DNA from: an uncultured Lachnospiraceae bacterium | GTDB taxonomy: Bacteria; Bacillota; Clostridia; Lachnospirales; Anaerotignaceae | NCBI GenBank assembly: GCA_944384285.1 | Contig: CALWSX010000188.1 | Location: forward strand, 1-14,042 | Direction of reading: 5' to 3' | Length of the DNA stretch: 14,042 bases | Shown: positions 1 through 7,759 of the stretch, piece after piece | Layout of the letters: every line of letters starts with the position of its first letter | How positions within the stretch are numbered: position 1 is the stretch's first letter | Notes under the pieces: generated by a model | Told to the model about the DNA's origin: nothing | The model's input: the letters and a program-made list of their open reading frames with translations, nothing else | The model's database searches: none | Position numbers and translations under genes: made by a program

Positions 1-608
1 ATAAAGCAGATATATTAATAGGTACTCAAATGGTAACGAAAGGACATGAGTTTAAAAATGCTACAGTTGTTGGCATAATAGCAGCCGAATTATCATTAAA
101 TACAGGGGATTATAAAGGTACAGAAAATACTTTCCAACTTATAACCCAGGCAGCAGGGCGAGCAGGAAGGGATAAACTTCCCGGAAAAGTTTTTGTTCAA
201 ACGTATTCACCGGATAATTTGAGTATTGTTTCGGCTGCAAATCAAAACTATAAAGAATTTTTTGAAAAAGAAATTAAAATAAGAGAGATGTTACAGTATC
301 CACCTTTTTCAAATATTGTTTCAATAGTTATGACATCAAAAAATGAAGAAAAACTTATAACAAATATAAAATATCTTGCAAGTATAATAAATTATTATAA
401 TAAAAAAGCTAATCTTACAATTCTTGGACCGGCTCCATCTATAATTGATAAAATAAATAATGAATATAGATGGTCTATTATTATTAAAGGAAAAGAAGAA
501 AGTAAAATAAATAAATTTATTAATTACTGTATAGATAAATATAAAGAAACTGCAAAGAGTAGTGATGTATATATACAAATAACTTTAAATCCTGATTCAT
601 TTGTATAA
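1..608 (+). CDS. priA: Primosomal protein N' (PriA helicase), C-terminal part; 5' end outside window
   Basis: PriA is the superfamily 2 DNA helicase that reloads the replisome at collapsed forks. The frame is open from the window edge (first full codon at position 3), so about 201 C-terminal residues are present and no start codon should be assigned here. The first residues read ADILIGTQMVTKGHEF, the helicase motif V region typical of PriA, followed by ITQAAGRAGR (motif VI, usually QVAGRAGR in the family) and LPGKVFVQTY. The later YPPF and LGPAPSIIDKINNEYRW segments match the conserved PriA C-terminal domain, and the protein ends close to the usual D-P-x-S-F pattern (here NPDSFV). The zinc-binding cysteine clusters lie upstream, outside the window. 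It is followed after 94 bases by def, the common Firmicutes order. Identification is firm. Confidence 0.96.
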   Translation, partial: KADILIGTQMVTKGHEFKNATVVGIIAAELSLNTGDYKGTENTFQLITQAAGRAGRDKLPGKVFVQTYSPDNLSIVSAANQNYKEFFEKEIKIREMLQYPPFSNIVSIVMTSKNEEKLITNIKYLASIINYYNKKANLTILGPAPSIIDKINNEYRWSIIIKGKEESKINKFINYCIDKYKETAKSSDVYIQITLNPDSFV

Positions 609-616
609 TTAATAAT

Positions 617-645
617 TTTATAGTATAATTGAGTTCTGATATAAT
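617..645 (+). promoter_or_regulatory. Candidate sigma-A promoter upstream of def
   Basis: TATAAT lies at 640-645, preceded by TG at 637-638, which makes an extended -10 (TGATATAAT). A weak -35 match, TTTATA at 617-622, sits 17 bases upstream. The transcript would have a leader of about 50 bases before the def start at 703. The whole spacer is AT-rich, so the -35 could be chance; the extended -10 is the stronger part. Confidence 0.4.
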
Positions 646-702
646 TTTTAAAATAAATTTTTTATCAATATAAAATATAAATTGACAAAGGAGGAAATAA
701 TA

Positions 703-1173
703 ATGGCATTAAGACAAATTCGTGTATTAGGTGATGACATCTTAAGAAAAAAATGCAGACCTATAAATGAAATTACCCCTAATATTTTAGAATTAATTGA
801 TGATATGATAGAAACAATGCACAAAGCTGATGGAGTTGGTCTTGCAGCACCACAAGTTGGTATTTTAAGAAGACTTGCAGTAATTGACGTTGGGGAAGGT
901 CCTGTAGTAATAATTAACCCTGAAATCTTAGAAACAAAAGGATCAGCTATTACAATAGAGGGATGTTTAAGCGTTCCTGAAGAAAGCGGATATGTAGACA
1001 GACCTACATACGCAAAAGTAAAAGCGTTAAATAAAGATGGTGAAGAGGTTATTATTGAAGGCAGAGGCCTTTTTGCTAAAGCATTATGTCATGAAATTGA
1101 TCATCTTGACGGAATTTTATATATTGATAAAATTATACCGGAAGATGAGCTTGAGTTTGAAGACGAAGAATAA
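703..1173 (+). CDS. def: Peptide deformylase
   Basis: Removes the N-formyl group from nascent polypeptides in the cytoplasm; a metal (Fe2+ or Zn2+) hydrolase. The 156-residue protein has all three family motifs: GVGLAAPQ (residues 44-51), EGCLS (86-90, with metal ligand Cys88) and HEIDH (130-134, with ligands His130 and His134 and catalytic Glu131). The length fits the short Gram-positive/Clostridia form, and the acidic tail (ending EDELEFEDEE) is unremarkable. I chose the ATG at 703 because AAAGGAGG (687-694) sits 8 bases upstream; the in-frame TTG at 682 would place that ribosome binding site inside the gene. fmt begins 17 bases after its stop, so the two are almost certainly co-transcribed and act at opposite ends of the formyl-methionine cycle. 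Confidence 0.97.
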   Translation: MALRQIRVLGDDILRKKCRPINEITPNILELIDDMIETMHKADGVGLAAPQVGILRRLAVIDVGEGPVVIINPEILETKGSAITIEGCLSVPEESGYVDRPTYAKVKALNKDGEEVIIEGRGLFAKALCHEIDHLDGILYIDKIIPEDELEFEDEE

Positions 1174-1190
1174 TTTTGGAGGTTTAATTA

Positions 1191-2117
1191 ATGAGAATTG
1201 TTTTTATGGGGACACCTGATTTTGCTGTTCCTTCTCTTGAAGCTCTTATAAAAAATCACGAAGTCCTTGCGGTTGTGACTAACGAGGATAAACCAAAAGG
1301 AAGAGGTAAAAAGTTTGTACCTCCTATTGTAAAAGAAGTTGCAATTAAATACAATATTCCTGTTTTTCAGCCTAAAAAAATGAAAGATGAGGAATTTTTA
1401 ACTAAATTGCATGAATTAAACCCGGATATTATAGTAGTAGCAGCGTATGGACATATACTTCCTGAAGAAATTCTTAATCTTCCAAAATTTGCTTGTATAA
1501 ATGTTCATGGTTCTTTGTTACCAAAATACAGAGGCGCAGCACCTATACAGTGGTCTGTTATTAACGGGGATAAAGTAACAGGGGTTACAATTATGTATAT
1601 GGCAAAAGGCCTTGACTGCGGAGACATGATACTTAAAGCTCCTATGGAAATATTTGATGACGATACTTATGGTACACTTAGGGACCGTATGTCACATGTT
1701 GGAGCAGAAGCACTTCTTAAGGCAATTACAATGTTTGAAAATAATACCGTTACAAGAGAAGTACAAAATGAAGAGGAAATGTCTCTTGCCCCTAAAATTA
1801 CAAAAGAAATGGAACATATTGATTTCAATAAAACATCTGTTGAAATAAGAAATTTAATAAGGGGTCTTTCACCTGAACCAGGAGCTTATTGCATTTTAGG
1901 AGAAGATGTTATTAAAATTTGGGATGTTACTGTTTCTGACAAAAAATATGAGGGTGAAAATGGAGAAATTGTCGAAGTATCAAAGAAAAATTTTACTGTA
2001 AAAACTTCAGATGGCGGAATAATAATTAATGAACTTCAAATAAGCGGAAAGAAAAGAATGACAACATCTGCATTTATGTGTGGTCGTTCTATAGAAAAAC
2101 ATACTATTTTAAAATAA
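1191..2117 (+). CDS. fmt: Methionyl-tRNA formyltransferase
   Basis: Transfers a formyl group from 10-formyl-tetrahydrofolate to Met-tRNA(fMet) for translation initiation. The 308-residue length is normal. The N-terminal Rossmann-like formyltransferase domain starts MRIVFMGTPDFAVPSLEAL. The catalytic region contains INVHGSLLPKYRGAAPIQW, with Asn104 and His106, and LDCGDMI, with Asp142; these correspond to the catalytic Asn-His-Asp of the family (N106/H108/D144 in the E. coli enzyme). The loop KPKGRGKKFVPP (about residues 35-46) is the usual tRNA-contacting region. The C-terminal OB-like tRNA-binding domain begins near RGLSPEPGAY (about residue 226) and ends with SGKKRM. GGAGG at 1178-1182 is 8 bases before the ATG. 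It follows def in an evident operon. No unusual feature is visible. Confidence 0.97.
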   Translation: MRIVFMGTPDFAVPSLEALIKNHEVLAVVTNEDKPKGRGKKFVPPIVKEVAIKYNIPVFQPKKMKDEEFLTKLHELNPDIIVVAAYGHILPEEILNLPKFACINVHGSLLPKYRGAAPIQWSVINGDKVTGVTIMYMAKGLDCGDMILKAPMEIFDDDTYGTLRDRMSHVGAEALLKAITMFENNTVTREVQNEEEMSLAPKITKEMEHIDFNKTSVEIRNLIRGLSPEPGAYCILGEDVIKIWDVTVSDKKYEGENGEIVEVSKKNFTVKTSDGGIIINELQISGKKRMTTSAFMCGRSIEKHTILK

Positions 2118-2199
2118 ATCAGACTTTAAAATTATAGTATCGTAAATATAATTAAACATGATAAGTTCAGATATATTAATTATTATTGGAGGATGAAAA

Positions 2200-2883
2200 A
2201 TGTATTTTTATATTATTATCCCGGCCTTAATTTTAGCTCTTTATGCGCAAGGAAAGGTAAGCAGTACATTTAATAAGTATTCAAGATACTCTAACAGACG
2301 TAATTTAACAGGAGCACAGGTTGCGGAGATGATGCTTCAAGATGCCGGTATTTATGATGTACAAGTAGAAAGGGTTGCCGGAAATTTAACAGACCATTAT
2401 GACCCTAGAAATAAAAAATTAAGACTTTCTGATTCGGTATATTCATCGAATTCCGTTGCAGCTATTGGTGTAGCAGCACACGAAACAGGTCATGCAATTC
2501 AGCATGCAGTAGGATATGGACCATTAAAATTAAGAAGCCTTATGGTTCCTATTACAAGTTTTGGTTCAAGGGCTGCAATGCCTTTAATAGTACTTGGTAT
2601 TCTTTTTGGATTGGCAAGTGAAACTGGATATCTTCTTATACAGCTTGGTATTATATTCTTTGCTGTAGCTGCACTTTTTGCTTTAGTAACATTACCTGTA
2701 GAATTTAATGCTTCAAGTCGTGCTATTGCTTTACTTGGAGAAAAAAATATACTTTATGAAGATGAACTTGTAAATGCGGATAAAGTTTTAAAAGCTGCCG
2801 CAATGACATATGTTGCTTCTGCGGCTATGGCTGTAGCCCAACTTTTAAGATTATTCCTTCTTTTTGGAAGAAGAGATGATTAA
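2200..2883 (+). CDS. Membrane zinc metallopeptidase, YugP family (PF04298-like)
   Basis: The 227-residue integral membrane protein carries a gluzincin-type HETGH motif (His94, Glu95, His98) inside the family segment GVAAHETGHAIQHAVGY. A likely third ligand or conserved acidic residue is in LPVEFNASSRA (Glu168). The N-terminus (residues 2-15) is hydrophobic. Two further hydrophobic stretches (about 128-145 and 148-168) surround the post-HExxH region, and a last one is near the C-terminus (about 205-222). This layout and size match the YugP/Zn_peptidase_2 family, whose substrates are not well established. GGAGG at 2188-2192 supports the start. It lies 82 bases after fmt, a conserved neighbourhood in Firmicutes. 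A weak TTTAAA (2125-2130)/TATAAT (2147-2152) pair could give it its own promoter. The following rsmB-type genes common in this order in other Clostridia are absent; a terminator follows at once. Confidence 0.9.
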   Translation: MYFYIIIPALILALYAQGKVSSTFNKYSRYSNRRNLTGAQVAEMMLQDAGIYDVQVERVAGNLTDHYDPRNKKLRLSDSVYSSNSVAAIGVAAHETGHAIQHAVGYGPLKLRSLMVPITSFGSRAAMPLIVLGILFGLASETGYLLIQLGIIFFAVAALFALVTLPVEFNASSRAIALLGEKNILYEDELVNADKVLKAAAMTYVASAAMAVAQLLRLFLLFGRRDD

Positions 2884-2888
2884 AATAA

Positions 2889-2918
2889 AAATAAGCACTT
2901 AAAAAGTGCTTATTTTTT
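2889..2918. terminator. Bidirectional intrinsic terminator between convergent genes
   Basis: The arms AAATAAGCACTT (2889-2900) and AAGTGCTTATTT (2904-2915) form a 12-bp perfect hairpin with a 3-base loop. A T-run follows on the plus strand (through 2918), and on the minus strand the product also runs into a T-rich stretch. It ends the YugP-type gene (stop 2881-2883) and the convergent minus-strand gene, whose stop codon (2910-2912) lies inside the hairpin stem. Confidence 0.9.
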
Positions 2919-3320
2919 TGCTTTTTCAAGACATGTTTTTACTCCGTCAATTAAAAGTTCTGATGTTACTTCTGTACCTTCTTTAATGTCAACGTTTAAA
3001 TCCTGTTTCTTTTTTATTTCAGAAAAGAGATCTTCTCCGACATCTTCAAAAAGTGGATAAAAAACAGGTGTTGCTTCACTTAAATGTTTTAACGAAATAT
3101 CTTCAATCTTATTTTCTGATAATGCAACCTCAATATTAATAAGGTTATCATCAACAAGAATTGAAGATGTATATGTACCTGGAACATACGAAATTTCATT
3201 TTTGTCATTGTCATCAGTAAAAAAAGAAATAATAAAAACTATAATGACAATTCCTATAATTGCAAGTAAAAGATTTTTTAAGAGTTCTCTGAGTTTAAAA
3301 ACCATAAACTTGTTTTTCAT
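2910..3320 (-). CDS. Small membrane-anchored protein with FMN-binding-like domain
   Basis: The 136-residue protein has a basic N-terminus, one transmembrane helix (about residues 17-34) and a single extracytoplasmic domain of about 100 residues. That domain begins YVPGTYTSSI, continues with INIEVALSENKIEDISL and ends EGTEVTSELLIDGVKTCLEKA. This order, a [Y]xxGTYT start, a strand with an 'x-x-K-I-x-D-I-x-L' pattern and a final GxxxTS-x-x-L-[IL]-x-A/G-V helix, resembles FMN-binding domains of the NqrC/RnfG type (PF04205). The canonical flavinylation motif [ST]GAT is not preserved: the aligned stretch is EGTE (114-117), so covalent FMN at that position is unlikely. AAAGGAG precedes the ATG on the minus strand, and the gene is transcribed divergently from addB. 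The fold assignment is inference from pattern. It could equally be an unrelated secreted domain of unknown function. Confidence 0.55.
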   Translation of the reverse strand: MKNKFMVFKLRELLKNLLLAIIGIVIIVFIISFFTDDNDKNEISYVPGTYTSSILVDDNLINIEVALSENKIEDISLKHLSEATPVFYPLFEDVGEDLFSEIKKKQDLNVDIKEGTEVTSELLIDGVKTCLEKAKK

Positions 3321-3390
3321 AAAATTCTCCTTTAATTAATATGTTAATACATTTTATTATTTTTTTTATTAATTATGTTATTTATTTTAT

Positions 3391-3423
3391 TTGACATTTA
3401 CTTTTTATTAATTAAACTATAAT
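3391..3423 (+). promoter_or_regulatory. Possible addB promoter with unusual spacing
   Basis: A perfect TTGACA (3391-3396) and a perfect TATAAT (3418-3423) lie upstream of addB, but they are 21 bases apart, longer than the usual 16-18. An alternative -10 (AACTAT, 3415-3420) at 18-base spacing matches poorly. Transcription from this spacer is likely, but which -10 is used is uncertain. Confidence 0.4.
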
Positions 3424-3448
3424 TATAAGCTTTTTAAGGAGTGAAATT

Positions 3449-6400
3449 ATGAGTTTAAAGTTAATTCTTGGAAGAAGCGGTACTGGAAAAACTACATATT
3501 GTATTAATGATATATTAAATAAACAAAAAAAAGAACTTGAAAAAAGATCTTCTAAAAATTTAATTTTAATAGTCCCTGAACAATATTCTTTACAGGGAGA
3601 AAAAAGCCTTTTAAGTTTTTCTGATGAAAAATCAATGATTAATTCTCAGATTTTAACTTTTAAAAGACTTGCTTTTAATGTGCTTACAAGTACATATTTT
3701 AAAAAAAATAAAATATTAGAAGACATAGGAAAAATACTTCTTTTAAAAAAGATTTGTATTGATAAACAAGATGAATTTAAATATTTTAAGCTTGCAAGTG
3801 AAAAAAAAGGGTTTATCGCTTTATTATCCGATATGATTTCAGAATTTTACAAATATGATATAAGACCGGATCAAATTAAAAATCTTTACTCAAGTTTGCC
3901 TGAAAATAAAATTTTAGGTCAAAAATTATATGATGCAGAGCTTGTTTTTGATACTTATTTATCTTTTCTTAAAAATAATTTTGTATCAAATGAAGAAACG
4001 CTTGATATATTATCAAAAAATATAGAAAAATCTGAATTTATTAAAAATTCTGAAATTTGGATAGATGGGTTTAATAGTTTTACGGAACAGGAATTTAAAG
4101 TAATTTCTGAATTGATGAAATATAGCGAAAATGTAACTATTACAATAACAACTGACCCTAAAATATATTATTTGGAAAATATAAATGAGATAAACCCATT
4201 TTATGAACCATATTTAACGATTGGTAAGCTTAAAGAAAAAGCAAATTTATCAAATGTAAAAATTTTAAATCCTATAGAGTTATATAATACAAAAAGATAT
4301 AAAAATCAAACCCTTAAATTACTTGAAGAAAAGTTTTTTACATACGCTAAAAAAACAGAAGATAACAAAGACGCTATAAAAATTTTTGAAGCTAAAAATA
4401 AATATTTGGAAGTAGAAAATACAGCAATACAAATTATAGATTCCATTAAAAATTATAATTACAAATATAAAGATATTGCTATTGTTGTAAAAAATATTTC
4501 AGATTATAAAAATATAATTTCATTTGTATTTAAAGATTATGAAATACCAATATTTATAGATTCAAAAAAAGATCTGTCCGCTTATCCTTTAGCTTCATAT
4601 ATTAAAAATCTTTTAGGAATTGTTGCTTTTAATTTCAGTTATGAATCTGTTTTTGGAATTTTAAAAACAGGATTATGTGATTTTTCAATGGAAGAAACGG
4701 ATATTTTGGAAAATTATGTTCTTGCAAATGGAATTAAAAGTTTTAAATGGGAGTATGAATTTAAGGAAAAAAATAATGAAGAATTATCAGAAAAATTAAA
4801 CGACATACGACTTAAATTTCTTGAATTTATAAAACCTTTTTCAGAAAAATTTAATAATACATCAAAATATGAAGTTTCTGAAATATCTTATTCTATTTAT
4901 AATTTTTTAACAGAAAATAAAATAAATGAAAAAATATCAGACACAATTTCTTCATTATATGACAGAAATGATTTTGAAAAAGTAAAAATTCATAAACAAT
5001 GCTTTGAACTTATAATTTCTATACTTTCTAAAATAAATGAGATACTCGGAAATGAAAAAATTACTATTGGAGAATTTTTAGACATACTTGAAGTAAGTTT
5101 TGAAGAAAGTGAAATTTATTTGCTTCCAACAGGTATAGATAAAGTAATTGTGGGAGATATGGAAAGAAGCCGTCTTCCGGAAATAAAACAGCTTTTTATA
5201 TTAGGTGTAAACGAAGGTATAATTCCATCTACACAAAAAGATGAAGGAATTTTTATAAGTGATGAAAGAGAAGAACTTGAAAAAAGAGGGTTACAGATAT
5301 CTTTTGGACAGAAAAGACGAAGTTTTTATGAAAATTTTTTAATTTATCAGGCTTTTACAAAACCGTCCGAAAAATTGTACTTAAGTTATCCTATTGGAGA
5401 TTTTTCAGGAAACAGTATGTCGCCTTCATATCTTATAGGTAAAATTCAAAAAATGTTTAATAATTTTGATGTCATAAGCTATAATGAAAAAAGCGATTTT
5501 GCTTTAATGAAAATGCCGACATTTCATAAACTTGCATCTAACCTTAGTAAAATATCTGATGAGGATAATAATTTTTGGAAAGATGTATATTCCTGCTTTT
5601 ATGAAGATGAAAAGTATAAAGAAAAACTTAATTTTTTAGAAAACAACTTATGGGAAGAAAATTCAAAATTTATTTTGTCGGAAAAGACACTTAAAAAACT
5701 ATTTAACAAAAACATAAATAGCAGTATTTCAAAACTTGAAAAGTATTCTTCTTGTCCATTTTCCTATTATATGAAATATATTCTTAAAGCTAAGGAAAGA
5801 AAAATATATTCTGTAGAACCTGTTGATATGGGTATGTTTTTTCATGGTATACTTGAAGATTTTTCAAACAAACTTTCAGATTCAGGCATAGAATGGGGAG
5901 AATTATCCGAAGCAGAAACAGAAAAAACATTATCTGAAACTATTGAAAAAAATGTGTCCGAAATAGGCGGAGGGGTTTTGCTTAGTTCTTCAACAAATAA
6001 AGCAATTTTGGAAAAAAGCAAAACTACAATAAAAAAAGTTATTGATATACTTACATACCAAATTATTTCAGGTGGATTTAAGCCTAAATATTTTGAAATG
6101 GAATTTGGTTTAAATTCAAATATACCTCCTATAGAAATACCACTTGATAATAATACAAAACTTATTTTAAGCGGAAAAATTGATAGGGTAGATGTTCTTA
6201 ATGAAGATGAAAAAACTTATATAAAGATTATAGATTATAAATCAGGTAGTAAAGAATTTTCTCTTACAGACATTTTTTATGGTCTTCAACTTCAGCTTAT
6301 GATATATATAAGCGCACTTACTGACGATGATAGCACTTTTGGAGAAAATACAGAAGCTGCGGGAGCATACTATTTTAAAATAAAAAATCCAATAATAAAA

Positions 6401-6877
6401 AGCAAATCTCATTACACAGAAGAAGAAATCGAGAAAGAAGTAAAAGAAAGTTTTAAAATGTCAGGTATAACCTTAGATGATAATGTGGTATTAAAAAACA
6501 CAGACAAAGAGCTTTTTGATGAAAATGATGAAATAAAAGCTTCTTATTCATCTGATATTGTTCCGGTATCTACAGGGACAAAAAAACAATTTAAGGCAGG
6601 ATCTGTTTGTGTATCTAAAAACAATTTTTCATTAATAATGGAATATGCTGAGAAAAAAGCACAGATTTTGGGCGAAAATATTGCAAAAGGTATTTTTACT
6701 CCAAAACCTATAAAAACACAAAGCCATTTTTCTTGTGCATATTGTGAATATAAATCAGTATGCCGTTTTAATATGGCAGGGTCAAACAAAAAAGCTGAAA
6801 AATTATCAAATATAAAAAATGATGATATTTATACAATGATGAAAAATATTATAGAAAATAAAGAGGTGGAAAAATGA
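3449..6877 (+). CDS. addB: ATP-dependent helicase/nuclease subunit B (AddB)
   Basis: AddB pairs with AddA to form the RecBCD-like enzyme that resects double-strand breaks and recognises Chi. The 1142 residues are close to the usual AddB length of about 1150-1170. The N-terminus has a Walker A motif, GRSGTGKT (residues 8-15). The C-terminal RecB-family nuclease domain is clear: FHGILEDF (His799), GKIDRVD (Asp912, Asp915), IDYKSG (Asp929, Lys931) and LQLQLMIY. The iron-sulfur staple typical of AddB is complete: Cys769 (SSCPFSYY) and the cluster Cys1096-x2-Cys1099-x5-Cys1105 (CAYCEYKSVC). AAGGAG at 3436-3441 lies 7 bases before the ATG. The gene is very AT-rich, with AAA, TTT and ATA codons dominating. 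addA, which normally follows, is not here; instead the stop overlaps the start of a dCMP deaminase gene (ATGA), which suggests translational coupling. Confidence 0.95.
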   Translation: MSLKLILGRSGTGKTTYCINDILNKQKKELEKRSSKNLILIVPEQYSLQGEKSLLSFSDEKSMINSQILTFKRLAFNVLTSTYFKKNKILEDIGKILLLKKICIDKQDEFKYFKLASEKKGFIALLSDMISEFYKYDIRPDQIKNLYSSLPENKILGQKLYDAELVFDTYLSFLKNNFVSNEETLDILSKNIEKSEFIKNSEIWIDGFNSFTEQEFKVISELMKYSENVTITITTDPKIYYLENINEINPFYEPYLTIGKLKEKANLSNVKILNPIELYNTKRYKNQTLKLLEEKFFTYAKKTEDNKDAIKIFEAKNKYLEVENTAIQIIDSIKNYNYKYKDIAIVVKNISDYKNIISFVFKDYEIPIFIDSKKDLSAYPLASYIKNLLGIVAFNFSYESVFGILKTGLCDFSMEETDILENYVLANGIKSFKWEYEFKEKNNEELSEKLNDIRLKFLEFIKPFSEKFNNTSKYEVSEISYSIYNFLTENKINEKISDTISSLYDRNDFEKVKIHKQCFELIISILSKINEILGNEKITIGEFLDILEVSFEESEIYLLPTGIDKVIVGDMERSRLPEIKQLFILGVNEGIIPSTQKDEGIFISDEREELEKRGLQISFGQKRRSFYENFLIYQAFTKPSEKLYLSYPIGDFSGNSMSPSYLIGKIQKMFNNFDVISYNEKSDFALMKMPTFHKLASNLSKISDEDNNFWKDVYSCFYEDEKYKEKLNFLENNLWEENSKFILSEKTLKKLFNKNINSSISKLEKYSSCPFSYYMKYILKAKERKIYSVEPVDMGMFFHGILEDFSNKLSDSGIEWGELSEAETEKTLSETIEKNVSEIGGGVLLSSSTNKAILEKSKTTIKKVIDILTYQIISGGFKPKYFEMEFGLNSNIPPIEIPLDNNTKLILSGKIDRVDVLNEDEKTYIKIIDYKSGSKEFSLTDIFYGLQLQLMIYISALTDDDSTFGENTEAAGAYYFKIKNPIIKSKSHYTEEEIEKEVKESFKMSGITLDDNVVLKNTDKELFDENDEIKASYSSDIVPVSTGTKKQFKAGSVCVSKNNFSLIMEYAEKKAQILGENIAKGIFTPKPIKTQSHFSCAYCEYKSVCRFNMAGSNKKAEKLSNIKNDDIYTMMKNIIENKEVEK

Positions 6878-7320
6878 GAGCAGAATGGGACGAATATTTT
6901 ATGGAAATAGCTGAAATAGTAAAAAAGAGATCAACTTGTTTAAGACGACAAGTTGGAGCTGTTATTGTAAAAGATAACCGAATAATAACAACAGGGTATA
7001 ACGGAGCACCTTCCGGACTTAAGCATTGTGAAGAAATAGGAGGATGTGAAAGAGAAAAACTTCATATTCCATCAGGTCAAAGACATGAACTTTGTAGAGC
7101 ACTTCATGCAGAACAAAATGCTATTATACAAGCTGCCCTTGCAGGAGTAAGTACAAAAGATTGTACTATTTATGTTACAACTCAACCTTGCGTAATATGT
7201 TCAAAAATGATTATAAATTCAGGGATAAAAAGAATTGTATATAAAGGTCCATACCCTGATGAGCTTTCTCTTGCTATGTTAAATGAAGCAAATATAGAAA
7301 TCGAAGTTTACAATAAATAG
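6874..7320 (+). CDS. Deoxycytidylate (dCMP) deaminase, ComEB family
   Basis: Converts dCMP to dUMP, feeding thymidylate synthesis; a zinc-dependent cytidine/deoxycytidylate deaminase. The 148-residue length is typical. The catalytic zinc site is His78 in HAEQNAI (with catalytic Glu80) and Cys106/Cys109 in TQPCVICSK. The N-terminal RSTCLRRQVGAVIVKDNRIITTGYNGAPSG segment is diagnostic for the dCMP deaminase/ComEB branch rather than for CDA or tRNA deaminases. Additional Cys residues (in HCEEIGGCERE and HELC) fit the second, structural zinc site seen in some members. The start ATG overlaps the addB stop by 4 bases, and AGAGGTGG at 6862-6869 serves as the ribosome binding site, so expression should be coupled to addB. 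The name comEB is used for homologues, but a role in competence is not implied here. Confidence 0.93.
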   Translation: MRAEWDEYFMEIAEIVKKRSTCLRRQVGAVIVKDNRIITTGYNGAPSGLKHCEEIGGCEREKLHIPSGQRHELCRALHAEQNAIIQAALAGVSTKDCTIYVTTQPCVICSKMIINSGIKRIVYKGPYPDELSLAMLNEANIEIEVYNK

Positions 7321-7759
7321 TTTTATATACTTGAATTTTTCAAATTTATATTTAAAATTATTTATAAAATATAATAAAATAAGCATATTTGTTGCTATTT
7401 TATATTTTTGTTTAAAATTAAGTATAATATTTTACAAAATAATTAAAAAATGTTTTGTTAAATTTTTGTTAAATTTTTTCTTTGTTTATTTTGTTTATCT
7501 TAACATAATTTATGTATTTCTTTTAGTACATAAGAGTGTTTTTACTTTAACAAAGATGAGTTTAAAACTGTTACGAATTAAAGCAAAGAATTAAATTTAT
7601 TGATAAGACAAGCCTCAAATGTTATAATATATTAAATCCTGCACTAATTTTTAGATTTAACAAAATAAATATTTGTTTTAGTGTTTATGATAAAAGGATA
7701 GAAACAGTAACGAAGTTATAAAATGATGGGAATTTTCATATTTTTAGGAGGTATTATTA
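7321..7759. other. AT-rich spacer between dCMP deaminase and PFOR genes
   Basis: This stretch of 439 bases has no convincing gene. The first 280 bases are very T-rich, with no clear terminator hairpin for the upstream operon; they contain a perfect tandem 11-base repeat (TTGTTAAATTT at 7455-7465 and 7466-7476). The right third holds the PFOR promoter and a leader of about 125 bases. The leader includes a weak AU-rich inverted repeat (AACAAA 7659-7664 / TTTGTT 7672-7677). I recognise no riboswitch. Confidence 0.7.
7600..7628 (+). promoter_or_regulatory. Sigma-A promoter of the PFOR gene
   Basis: TTGATA (7600-7605, 5 of 6 consensus bases), a 17-base spacer, and TATAAT (7623-7628), with TG at 7620-7621 giving an extended -10. 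This is the best promoter match in the window and fits a highly expressed central-metabolism gene. Transcription would start near 7635, leaving a leader of about 125 bases. Confidence 0.75.

Noticed and set aside
6544..6789. Minus-strand open frame inside addB
   Set aside because: It is antisense to the conserved iron-sulfur cysteine region of AddB, which explains the sequence.
7455..7472. Two TTGTTAA half-sites that suggest a Rex operator
   Set aside because: The half-sites are direct, not inverted, repeats, and lie far upstream of the PFOR promoter.
7331..7594. Open frame of 87 codons rich in Phe, Ile, Leu, Lys and Tyr, starting with TTG
   Set aside because: No ribosome binding site before the TTG, no recognisable motif, and the composition is what T-rich non-coding DNA yields by chance.
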